Below, piece by piece: positions 12,211-22,269 of a DNA stretch of 64,000 nt (its first letter is position 1; every line of letters begins with the position of its first letter). The position numbers and the translations under genes are program-made. The notes under the pieces were generated by a model. It did not search any database. It was not told the origin of the DNA and saw only the letters and a list, made by a program, of their open reading frames with translations. The stretch spans positions 372,001 to 436,000 of the forward strand of contig JALRME010000018.1 of the NCBI GenBank assembly GCA_026120035.1. The letters run 5' to 3'. The DNA comes from Coleophoma eucalyptorum. Its lineage: Eukaryota > Ascomycota > Leotiomycetes > Helotiales > Dermateaceae.

Positions 12211-14256
12211 TCAATCCCCCTCAATCCATCCTCCCGGCAGATATAAATCCGGTTCCTCGTTCTCAACCGTATTCCAAAAATCCCCTGCATATTCATCCGT
12301 GTTCTCGGAGAACCAGAAATGCCAATCTTGAACTCGGGGCCCGTATTCGAAGCCAATCAACCGAATATTAGGGAAAGTGGTCTTGCCGAGCTCTGTCAGA
12401 AAATAGTCTTCAAACTCCAAAGGTAAACGCTCAAATGCCTTTTTGACTTCCTGTCCGTATGTAACAAGATCAACGCCAGCGGAGCTTAAGCCTTTCAGCC
12501 AATGAAAGAGCTTCTGGCTGGTGATTGAATAACCACCACCAAACCAGATACTTGTGTCAATAAGGCAATACATAGGTACATTGCCAAAATAATCCACACA
12601 GTTCGGCGAGGCCCCCATTTCAATCAGCTCGCTGACCAGACTCTGCCATTCATTTAACATTTCTGGCAATAAATCTTGACTATCGTACACACTTCCGAGT
12701 GCGTTTGCCATATTATGAAAAAGCGTCCGTCCATCCTTGTCCACTGATACCATATCTTCCTTAAGAAGTCCATTTCGACTGATGGCTAGTCTCCAAAGGT
12801 GTGCCGTCTGTGCGTATGAAGCTACATAGCTTGATGGGAACCCTTCATATGCAGGATATGTCTGGGATTTCAGATAGACAACCAAATCAACACTTCTTAA
12901 GACTTTATGATAAAAAGACATGTCGTCGATTAGAAGCTCATTCGCACCGCTGTTGAGTAATAATCGAGCTGTATCTAGCAGTTTTTGTGAGTTTGAACCT
13001 TGAGTTCCTCTAAAATATCCGAGAGTTTGCAACGGTGTACTATGTTCTCTTAGGTGGAGAAAGAACAAGATAGTATGAGTTCTTACATGCTTTTTGCTTT
13101 AGCTAATACATCCGCCCCTTCCTCGATGAGTAATTTGCACATTTCCGGGTGCAAGTTGCGGGCAGCATACTGATGAATCATGGTCAAATCTTTCTCATAT
13201 CCCTAAGCAAACATAAAAGTACAAAGTAGGTACTTACATGTAGAAGACTTTCAGAGTCTTTTTCATCGATTTCCTTGTTAAAGGCAAATCGATCCGTAAT
13301 CAAGTATTTTCGATGTACCAACATGTCTCGAACTGCGATTATATCATTATCCTGAATAGCATAAATGATGTCACAATCCTCGGAGAAAACACGATACATT
13401 TTGAAATCTAGGTTCCAAATGGATGGCGACGTGAAGCTTCTAGCGATCCAGACTCGATTCGACAGCCATTGGGGTTCTTTGTATTTAAGCATTTTTTCCT
13501 GTACCGCTTTGCGTTGTATTCTCGTCCTTTGACTTTGGTATTGGAGTGAGCCAAGCAAGGAGCTCAGCCATGTATTGGAATTGGCCCAGTTCTGACATTG
13601 TCTGGAAACAATGCTTTGCTCTCCAGAAGAATCTTTTTTATCGATGATCTCAATCTCTGTTCCCTTTGTGGTTTCATCTACATGGTATGTAGTCGCGGAA
13701 GCGATGGCTATTGTCTGTGATAGTCGAGCAACTATGATATCCGGCTGTATCTGGACCATCGCACTGTTTTCATTTTGTAAGTAGAACACATATCGTGTAC
13801 GACTCGTACTCACTTGGTATGATAAGTATAAGCCAGTGTAAAGATACGAATAGCATTCTTCATTCTTCTCTTTAACGTTTTGATCTCTTCCTTCTTCAGC
13901 ACAACTTTGGCAGATCCCAACTTTTTTCTGAGCCCGGTCTTGCCCTCTACTTTCACCCTCAGTTCATCAACAAGGGTCTGCAGCTCATAAACACCTTCAT
14001 TGCACAAGTCTAGACTCTTTGTTAGGAGGACGCTGCTCATCCCAAGCTGGGAAGACAGGTTCTGGGCTTGGTCATGTCGAATTTGGCTTAGGACATCATT
14101 CATTGATTCGATCTCTCGCACAAGGTAGGCGATCTCAGTGGGTGCATCCTTAATTTGGTCCCAGTAGTCTTTCAGTTTGATGATGCTAGACGTTATCTGA
14201 CCTGCAATTTGGGCAACGGCGATACCACTAGCAACTGTCCCCAATACCTCTGCCAT
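12211..14256 (-). CDS. Ankyrin-type protein with fungal STAND-like N-terminal domain
   Basis: Four exons, 14256-13814, 13763-13238, 13202-13087 and 13048-12211, give 640 aa. All joins keep frame (phases 2, 0, 2). Residues 1-147 begin MAEVLGTVASGIAVAQIAGQ, have a helical pattern with ESMNDVLSQI, and end in a Lys-rich helix. This resembles the fungal N-terminal domains that precede NACHT or NB-ARC modules in STAND receptors. Residues about 310-380 contain ankyrin-like units (TMIHQYAARNLHPEMCKLLI-EEGADV and TARLLLNSGANELL), and a weaker one follows near LVSELIEMGASPNCVDYFGN. I see no Walker A/B nucleotide-binding domain between them, so the architecture is effector-like domain plus repeats only. 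STAND proteins act in non-self recognition. That role is an inference here. The C-terminal 100 residues are acidic and unfamiliar. Confidence 0.75.
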
Positions 14257-15492
14257 TCTCAGCCTTATCTTAACTTCGCCGTCGTGGTTCGAGCAGTGTG
14301 GATCTCGGGGTAGGTGTGCACTTCGTGCCTCGACACGTAGTCGTCAAAGACACTCAAAGGTGCGCTGTAGAGCTGATGAAAGAGAGGGCGAGGAAAGATG
14401 CATTTCAAAGAACATTTCATTCCCTCTTCAACACAGCCTCGCTCTCGAATGCAGGTGCAGGTCACGAAGTTGAACAGCCTCACTCAACTCGCTTAGCAAC
14501 CTATAACGAGTGCAGCTTCCCTGGCTGACTTCGTTCCTCTGCATCTTCGTGAGGCTGTTCAATGGCTACAGAATTTTGAAAGTGTTAAGATTGTTGACCT
14601 GCACTTAACGAAGGGTTGAAAATAATTGTGCTTATTCAACATTACATTTACTATCAGTAAAGCATCATTCTGGAATACCCATAGTCAGTTACAGAAGGCC
14701 ACTTACGAATTCCAGTACTGACAGTTAGACCCTGGCCACCAAAATCATATGAGATTACTAGAGATGAAATTTCGAATAGTGTGTAGCATGATACTCGAGC
14801 TAGCTGTAACATGGAACATCTTTTGAGTCCACACCTTCAGTACCTAGAACTTGTGACGCTTATGAAAATGGTGAAACAGCCCAGTCGTTTTCTGTGAGAT
14901 TATGAAAGAGCTGCGGCTTGATAACAATCCTAGAGATGATATACTAATGCATGCTTCCTAGGCGTAAGGCCCACTGGCGTATCAATTACATATTCTGCAT
15001 GCGGTCTTTAGAGAGTGGAAGTTAAGCGACAGTACCTTTAGACAAGACATAACGCTCTAGGGAGAGATCTCTCTCCTTCTCTCGCTTGGCACTAAACAAT
15101 TTGTTGAATTATGGAGGAATCAACTACGCTGGAAAAAGTACAGGTAAAATTGATATTTCGTGAAGTCAGAAACGGGCACCGCATGTCTCGCCCGCTATAC
15201 GCATGCTCAATCAGGCAAACAGTGTTTTACTCCGTTGTTCATATGCATACGAGGCAGTTCACCGCACTATAGAACGTGGTCTAGATCTTAAGAGCAGTAT
15301 TGCATCTCAAGGTAGTGGTTAATACTGCTTCTGTAAGCATTATGGGCTATACTCTTATAAAGGGCGTGACACCATACATTTCGATCCACACTTCCCAGGA
15401 CAAAGACATTTTAGACTCCTTCGCAGTCAGGTATATTCTCGCAACTACCCCATTACAAATGAATAGAATACACCAAAAGCAACCGATAACAA
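14257..15492. other. Intergenic, no gene seen
   Basis: About 1.2 kb between the start of the ankyrin-type gene and the 3' end of the ammonium transporter gene. Short open frames (14298-14528, 15300-15506) have no recognisable content. Confidence 0.4.
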
Positions 15493-17107
15493 TTAAGCCT
15501 TCTTAATGCTATTCTCGCTCTCTCCGCCGGTCTCCACCTCCGGAATCTCCTTGACAGGCGGAGTGCCAGGAGAAGTAAGGGACATAGCTCTACCATCTTG
15601 TTGATTGCTCAACTCATGGAACATGCCCCAATCACCAATCTGCTCGTCAAAGAACTGGTCAAGATCCAGACCCTTGATCTCGGCGTCCTCGCTCACACGG
15701 AGATGCAATCCCGGGATCCATTTCATGAGGTAAAGCAGCGCGCACGAGACGACGAATGAGTACGCAGAAATAGCGGTTATCTCAGCAAATTGCTTGCCAA
15801 CCTGGATGCCATTGCCATCAATGCCACCGGGATACTCAGAGGCGCCATCGAGGAGGGAGACTGAGGGTTTGTTAGTTGCGGATTCGGCTTGGAAAGTGTA
15901 TATACGAACTTTTGCTAGTTGCGAAAATACCAGTGAGGAAACTTCCAATCATTCCACCAACGCCATGGAGTTTGAAGACATCCAAACCCTCATCAATATG
16001 GATCCACTCGTTTATATTCTGAAGAAGCGCGCATCCGATCGCAGTCACGAAGCCAATGACAGCAGCGCACCAGACACTAACGTAACCAGCCGCGGGCGTG
16101 ATTCCTACCAGGCCTGCAATAGCACCTTCGCAAGCACCGACAACACTGAATTTCTTGCCGTGCTTGAAGTAATCTACCAGAACCCAACCAATAACACCGG
16201 TACTAGCAGCGGTGTTGGTGTTGAAAGCCGCGTACATAGCTCTGACCGAAGCATTGAGTGCTGAACCACCGTTGAAGCCAAACCATCCAAACCAGATAAG
16301 CACGGTGCCGAGGAAGACGAGACTGGTGTTGTGGGCCTTGCCGTGCGACTTTTCGCCGGTGTGCTTGCGCTTGCCAAGGACAAAGGCATAGGCAAGTGCA
16401 GACCATCCGGAGCTGATGTGTACAGGTCCCCCACCAGCAAAGTCTAGGGAGGGGAGGTTGTATAGCCAGCCGTTTGAATTCCAGGTCCAGCATGCAATTG
16501 GGCAATAGACAATGGTTGCCCAAAGCACGCCAAAAACAAGTGATGGAATGATGCGGCCTCGCTCGAAAGCTCCACCGACGACGATTTGCACTGTACAAGC
16601 GCTGCAGATAGTTAGAGAGACCGCTAGACTGAGCCGCAAGGTTTGCTTACCAAAAGAGCATTTGGTAGAGACAGAAGACAATCTCTGGAATGACAGCACT
16701 ACCGGGCGAAGGAGCAACTCCCACACCCATCATGCCGAAGTTGGCAAGGTTCCCAATAAAGGGACCAGCCGTCCGTGAATAGGCAAGAGAGTATCCCCAG
16801 AACATCCATTGCACAGTTACAACGCTAGCAACCATGAGGGATTGGAAGAGACATGCCAGAGCTGACTTTCGCCGAGCAAGCCCTCCATATAGCAAACCGA
16901 TACCAGGGATGATGAGCCAGACAATAAAGCCGCAGAAGATCAGGTATGTATAGTGGTACTCAAACCCCACGTATTGCGCGTTCACGTCAACTTTTGTAAC
17001 ATCACCGCCATATGGCTCGGATGAATTATACTCTGGCTGAGGCAAGTTAGTATTTTGGCTGCGGCGGTCATGCTCATCTGCGATGAATGCTTTCTTACAG
17101 TACTCAT
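15493..17107 (-). CDS. MEP/AMT-family ammonium transporter
   Basis: Four exons, 17107-17099, 17036-16651, 16601-15910 and 15860-15493, give 484 aa. The first exon is only ATGAGTACT. It is followed by GTAAG, a CTAAC branch site and CAG, and joining gives MSTPEYNSSEPYGG, the expected fungal MEP N-terminus. A start inside the longer upstream frame would give an unlike N-terminus. Conserved elements in order are IPGIGLLYGGLARRKSAL, WMFWGYSLAYS, GGPVHISSGW (pore His), WFGWFGFNGGSALN, KLHGVGGMIGSFLTG (second pore His) and LDGASEYPGGIDGNG. About 11 membrane segments are expected. The cytoplasmic tail has DLDQFFDEQIGDW, typical of fungal members. The protein imports ammonium across the plasma membrane. 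The third intron has a less usual GTTCGT donor. GATA boxes upstream fit nitrogen control. I cannot tell which MEP paralogue this is. Confidence 0.92.
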
Positions 17108-17513
17108 TCTGCCAACGTTTGTGCGACGAGCTCAAAATTCCAAAGACGAATGGGCAGAAGCACCACAACAACGCCGGCGCGTGTGGACGGGGAAGCAGTC
17201 TTATGTACCTTAATTGAAGGTTCAAGGTCCATGATCGGCCCCATGCCATTCAACAGCTTTCCATCCCCGGATCAGGCTCCAGATATGGATTCCTACCTGC
17301 CAAAGCTACACTGCGGTAACAAGCGCAGGTGCATCCCAAACTTCTTATCACAACTCTCTGGTCTGGTGATTTGCCATTGGTTAAGCCAAGGTCCTTGGGC
17401 CACTTGGCAATACGTCGGCTAGACTTCGTGCCATAGAAGACAAGGCTATTCAATTTTCACCAGAGGCTTTGTGTGCTTGTTGGGTGTGAGGGTACATGTG
17501 AGCGAAGCCAAAA

Positions 17514-17542
17514 GATAAGAAACTCTTGATAAATTGATAAAG
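17514..17542. promoter_or_regulatory. Cluster of three GATA boxes upstream of the ammonium transporter
   Basis: GATAAG at 17514, TTGATAAA at 17526-17533 and TTGATAAAG at 17534-17542 lie within 30 bp, about 410-435 bp upstream of the transporter ATG. AreA/NIT2-type GATA factors bind such sites, often in pairs, and switch on ammonium transporter genes when nitrogen is poor. Confidence 0.55.
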
Positions 17543-18581
17543 GCAGCCTTGGCAATGGACTGCGTTGCCTGATAGGGAAAAGTTTAGATTGGGTAAAAGT
17601 GGGAGAGGCTCGGCGACGGGAGATGGCTCGCTTAGTGGATGTTTCCCACGGCACAGACGGTGTTGTAGCTCGATTGGAACGACTGCGCAGTTCGTACTTT
17701 ACACTTTACAGACAGACTTGTCGCCCAGTAAACTTCGTTGTGGCTTGATATCTCTGATGGCTAGAAGTGATGTTATGACTAAACCCGATTTTCAAGCCGG
17801 GAAAGTCTGTGCTGCTAACCAACCTCCTTCACTTTCTGCGTGCTCGGTAAGATGGTTGCCAGGCGACGAGTGTCTATAGGATATATCTTGATGTTGAGAC
17901 ACGGACAGAATAATCTCAGCCATCGACATATCTTGTCCCGTCTTGTCTGCGGAGAGAATGCTTTAAGTACTATTGTACATGATGTAAGTCACACTCAGCC
18001 AATCAGGTCTCCAAACTCTATTTAAGACTGCATGGCGATCGCAAAGGTGTAATAGTGTGCTCTGTAGGTACCGAGCTTGCACGACTGATGCATGTTATTT
18101 TTAGCATTCCCTTGCAATCGTATCCTGTCTAATATCATGGAGAATGAAATATCACCGTCTCTTAGAAGACGTGATCTAGGTCTCAATTGTTGGTAGGTTA
18201 AGCAGGCCTCGTCGGCATAGCAGAAATGTAGAAGACGCCATGTGATTGAACATCAATGTATATTTAACAAGTGCCAAGACTCCGTATACGCCAAGAATTC
18301 CTGTATATGAAGGTTTGTCGTATATGCACCGTATTCGGTTCATCGCAGCTCGTGCTTTGAGGCTATTCAGAACTCTATTTTACCTCGGTTCTGAGATCTT
18401 CTCGGTATCAATACGACCTGTATATATACGTTTATTTGAGCTCTCCAATTGAGAGTTTTTTAGGCTGAATTACACACAGTTTTACATATGAAATGTTCAG
18501 TCTCACAGTCTCGAGACAGTATAGTAGTCGAGTTAAGCGAGTAGAGCTTGACTCTCTTGTATGCTACAATTCAGGGCCATG
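17543..18581. other. Intergenic, no gene seen
   Basis: Remaining upstream region of the ammonium transporter. Short open frames at 17565-17879, 17840-18025 and 18246-18452 have no recognisable domains. Confidence 0.4.
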
Positions 18582-19367
18582 TTACGCAGTGTCGAAGTGT
18601 TCGTCTGATATTGAATATTCAAGGTCGCCAGGCTTAGAGTTTGTGTTATGGCTCGTTACGATAGCTGTGTAAATTTTGTCGCTCAGTTCGCCGCTCTTGT
18701 TTGCCAGTGTGAATTGAGCGACATTATCAAATCTTGATGCTTGTCCATCGCACTTTAAAATAAGGACTTGGAGCTTTGCCGCCGACTTCAAAGGCTTTAC
18801 CCGCAGCATTTCAAATTCTTCTTCGGCTAGCTTGTGAATCCCCAATAGGAATAGTAGATAATTTGCGATAATCTGTAACAATGTACTCGTTTACGCGCTC
18901 TTAAAATAACATCCTCGACTTAGACTTACGAGGCTACCTTTCTTAAAAGGTTCTAGCAACTTAATACCCGGGCTTACCTGAGCTTGGAAGTTACCTCTTG
19001 AACGTCTCCATACTTACAGATTCGTCGTTTTTGGCTATTTTCTTTAAAGGAATCCTCTCAAGCTAGGTATGCGCGTCGCTAATGGTTTGATATAAGTCCA
19101 CTCTGACAATATAAAGCGCCTTGAATTCGTTGTCAGCAACCCCCCTGACAATAATTGATACACTATAATACTGCGAAATGAGGAAATATTGTTGAAGTGC
19201 AGATGTACAAGCCAACAATAGCTAGGCAGAAAGCCATTTGCCCCACAAGCTCTGATAGGCTCTAACGCCCGCCAGAGACAACCACTTAGTTGCCGTTGTG
19301 AGTATGTTGTTCGAAACCTGCTGATCAATCTTCCATGATAAACACTCCCTTCATAGGATCGTCCCAT
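18582..19367 (-). pseudogene. Doubtful or broken gene of unknown function
   Basis: A 300-nt open frame at 18582-18881 extends plausibly upstream by splicing. GTAAGTCTAAG follows LEPFKKGSL, and TTACAG precedes IIANYLLFL. A further frame (LERIPLKKIAKNDES, near 19060-19020) can join through a 40-nt GTAAGT..CAG intron. Above that, the frame with TATKWLSLAGVRAYQSLW and ADNEFKALYIVRVDLYQTI contains in-frame stop codons, so it looks decayed or wrongly modelled. The helical content and charged C-terminus look protein-like. I do not recognise a family. Confidence 0.3.
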
Positions 19368-21278
19368 TAGCTTAAGAGCCAGACGAAAATAGCCAAGTCT
19401 TGAACAAGCGAGTAGATTGGAGCTCTTGGACTTTCCCGATACTTACTTACTTGCTCAGCAGCACCCGACATATCATTTCAGATCATGACGCTGAGTAGCC
19501 TGTATCAGAGACCATCTGAGACCACAACTGTAATGAGGATGTTCACCCGCAACTTCGTGCTTGTCAATCCCGCGTCAGTATTGCTGAGAACCAACTCTTA
19601 CGTGGCCGATCTCTTCGGGGATTCGATGTGGGTCTTGTGATACATTTGATACCACGGGTGCAGAGCAAATCAAAGTTCTGGACAAGTTTAATGTTTCGAT
19701 GAAGGATCAGTGATAAAATTGGAGACACTGTGCGGATGGCGTGAGCTTCGCCGCAGCATCTCCCGTCGATCTCAGTACCAGAATTGACAGCTGATTTGTT
19801 TTGTTTGGATTGTGGGTGAAAACAGGGGGGTTCGCTGCTTTGCCATGGCTGCAAAGCGGATTGTGACGACGGGTGGGCCGTGGATCAAACAGAGGCGGAA
19901 GCTTGATCGTGGTCAAGCATCTCCTATCTCTGGAGCCGGCAGACAGAACGCGCGTATGTAGCATGCCCTGAAAGGAGCAGCAACAGGAGGTAGGAGGCAG
20001 GAGGTGGCTGACATCTGTGACGAGGTGATATTCACCAACCATATCAATTGTCTCTAGCTTGCTATGATAGGTCTCGGAGGCTTGAGGTCGAGACTACTGA
20101 CGGCTTCGATAGTCTCCGGTAGTGGGCGACGTTGTACGGAGTATAGAACGAAGGATAACTAGGGAGCGTTTCAGACCAGCCGAAGGTCGATGAGATGGAG
20201 AAGATGAGCGTATCCGGTTTGGGATTGAGGCAAGCGAATCTTGGCCCTGTCAGATCTTTATCAGGTGAAATTACCAACTCTCCCACACGTGTCTTGTCGG
20301 TATAAATCGCTGCCCCACCTGCTGCGCCCGTAAATGCTGCACCTATCGGTAAATAAAATTAGGTTTGGTTTACAGCAACTGTTCCCCAGTATAATATATT
20401 TAGCGGCGAAACCAGTGCAACTTGCAGTCTAATCTAACCTGGGCAAAGGACTGGCCTGTCGCGCAGCTTGGGGTGGAGCTGTGTGGTCCGTCATTCGTTA
20501 TCCATCGCTCTGGTCAGCTCGTCGTCTGCTGAATCTGCACCGTATCATCCTTGGCCTTTTCCTGGGCAGCTCTGCGAAAGCCTTGGAGTCTGGCTCTGGA
20601 CACAGCCAGCCCAGCCAGCCCAGCCAGACAAGCCATACAAACCTCGTCCCACCCATCTCCGTCCCTTCATTCCCGCCCGCTTATTGGAAGCGCAAGCACC
20701 CGCCGCGGTCCTTCCACACCTGGAGCTTGCCCTCGCATATCGACAGGGGCTTGGCACTGGAATGGGAGGATGGCATGAGGGCAGGAAACATATTATCGCT
20801 GAATCTAAGTTATGTTGTAATTGTCTTTAGATTAGTTGGAGCTGGCTCTGGCTGATCAGGGAGCGGACCATACTACGCGTGTTTTGTTTTCTGCCGACTC
20901 TGTCGCGGGTGAATGAATAATGCTTCTATCCCTTCCATGCTGCCGACCACGTAACCAAGATACGACTCCCTTCTAAACATGGAAGAATAAATCTCTAGAT
21001 CCCTCCTCCAAAGTCTTGGCATTCGACATGGGCCCTTGGGGGAGATTCATTGCTTGGTCGCGGGTTGCGCTATTAGAGTCCTGTCACGGTAGGTCATTCA
21101 TCTTCACTCTTTAACCTCTTGCAAGTTCTCTCCTCTCCTTCTTATACTTCCCATTTCTTTACTTCCCCTGTCCTCCACCAGGCCCTTTCTTCTCTCGCCA
21201 TAGCACGCCATTGTCCCTCCATATCACGCTCATTCACCACCATCAGCGCCAAATTTTACATTCATTACTACCTTCAAG
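19368..21278. other. Intergenic with CCAGC mini-repeat, no gene seen
   Basis: About 1.9 kb upstream of the sulfotransferase-like gene. Around 20604-20632 there is a short run of GCCAGCCCA units. A CT-rich stretch (21120-21250) sits just before the start codon, as in many fungal promoters or leaders. Open frames at 19564-20042 and 20468-20855 lack recognisable content. Confidence 0.4.
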
Positions 21279-22269
21279 ATGGCCTACTCAGCGCAATACA
21301 CGCCGAAGCCAATTACGGACATCTTCACCCCAAAAGACACATGCATCAACCGTCGCGAGCTTAAGCGTACAGTGCCCATGAAAGTGCTCATTCTTGGACT
21401 TGGCCGTACTGGAACCAGCTGTAAGTCCGTCAAGAGATGGCTCTTGTAACCCCGCCTTTCTCAATTTGTGTAAATGAATGTCACTCCTAACTTTTGATTT
21501 TCTAGCCCTACGGGAAGCTATGAGACAGCTGGGATATGAAGATACCTACCACATGATGTCCTGCTCTATCGAGAACCCACCCGACGCCCTTCTCTGGCGC
21601 GATGCCTTTGCCGCCAAGTTCGACAATGGACCAGCTTTTACCCGTAAGGATTGGGATCAATTGTTGGGACACTGCATGGCGGTTTGCGATTGGCCTGCCG
21701 TAGCATTTGCAAAGGAGCTCATTGAGGCATACCCCGAGGCAAAAGTCATCCTTACTACTCGCGACGTCGACAGCTGGCACGCATCTACCATGAAGACTGT
21801 ATACTGGAGAGTGATGGATCCTGAGCTTAGATGGCTTCAATACTTCTCCTGGGCCGCTGGACTCTACTATCCCATGCTTAAGAAGTTCTTCGACGAGTTT
21901 TTCAAAGGCGACTTCCCCAACCAGGGAAAGAAGATTTTCGTTGAGCACTACGACCACGTCCGCTCCTTGGTTCCAAAGGAAAGACTCCTTGAGTTTTCTA
22001 TCAAGGATGGATGGGATCCTCTCTGCAACTTCTTGGAAGTCCCCTTACCCAGCGAGAAGTTCCCCCACGTCAACGACAACAACGACTTCATTGCTCGCAG
22101 CCAAAGAAGAAACCGCAACCAGATGAAGAACGTTGCCTTCCGATACGCCTGCATCTTGTTGCTTAGTGTTGCTACCTGGTTCGTTATGAGCTTCCTAATG
22201 AAGCTTTACGGCAACTATATCCAGGTCGACTTTATCCCAATCTTCGGCAGCAGTGTCTCCTCCCTATAG
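21279..22269 (+). CDS. P-loop sulfotransferase-like protein with C-terminal membrane helix
   Basis: Two exons, 21279-21420 and 21506-22269, give 301 aa, joined in phase 1 inside the P-loop. Residues 35-48 read KVLILGLGRTGTSS, a nucleotide/PAPS-binding loop as in the fungal sulfotransferase-like family (Sulfotransfer_4 type). KVILTTRDVDSWHAST near the middle matches the second sugar/phosphate-binding element, and FLEVPLPSEKFPHVND near residue 230 is the usual family end block. A hydrophobic helix around residues 260-285 suggests a tail anchor. Many fungal genomes carry several copies, often near secondary-metabolism genes. Substrates are generally unknown, and sulfate transfer has not been shown for most. 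The ATG at 21279 is the first in frame, after a CT-rich leader. Confidence 0.85.

Noticed and set aside
19564..20042. Two overlapping minus-strand frames
   Set aside because: Low-complexity content, no domain, no convincing start or splice context.
20468..20855. Three overlapping plus-strand frames of 75-124 codons
   Set aside because: They read through the CCAGC repeat in different frames and show no domain. Probably chance frames in GC-rich DNA.
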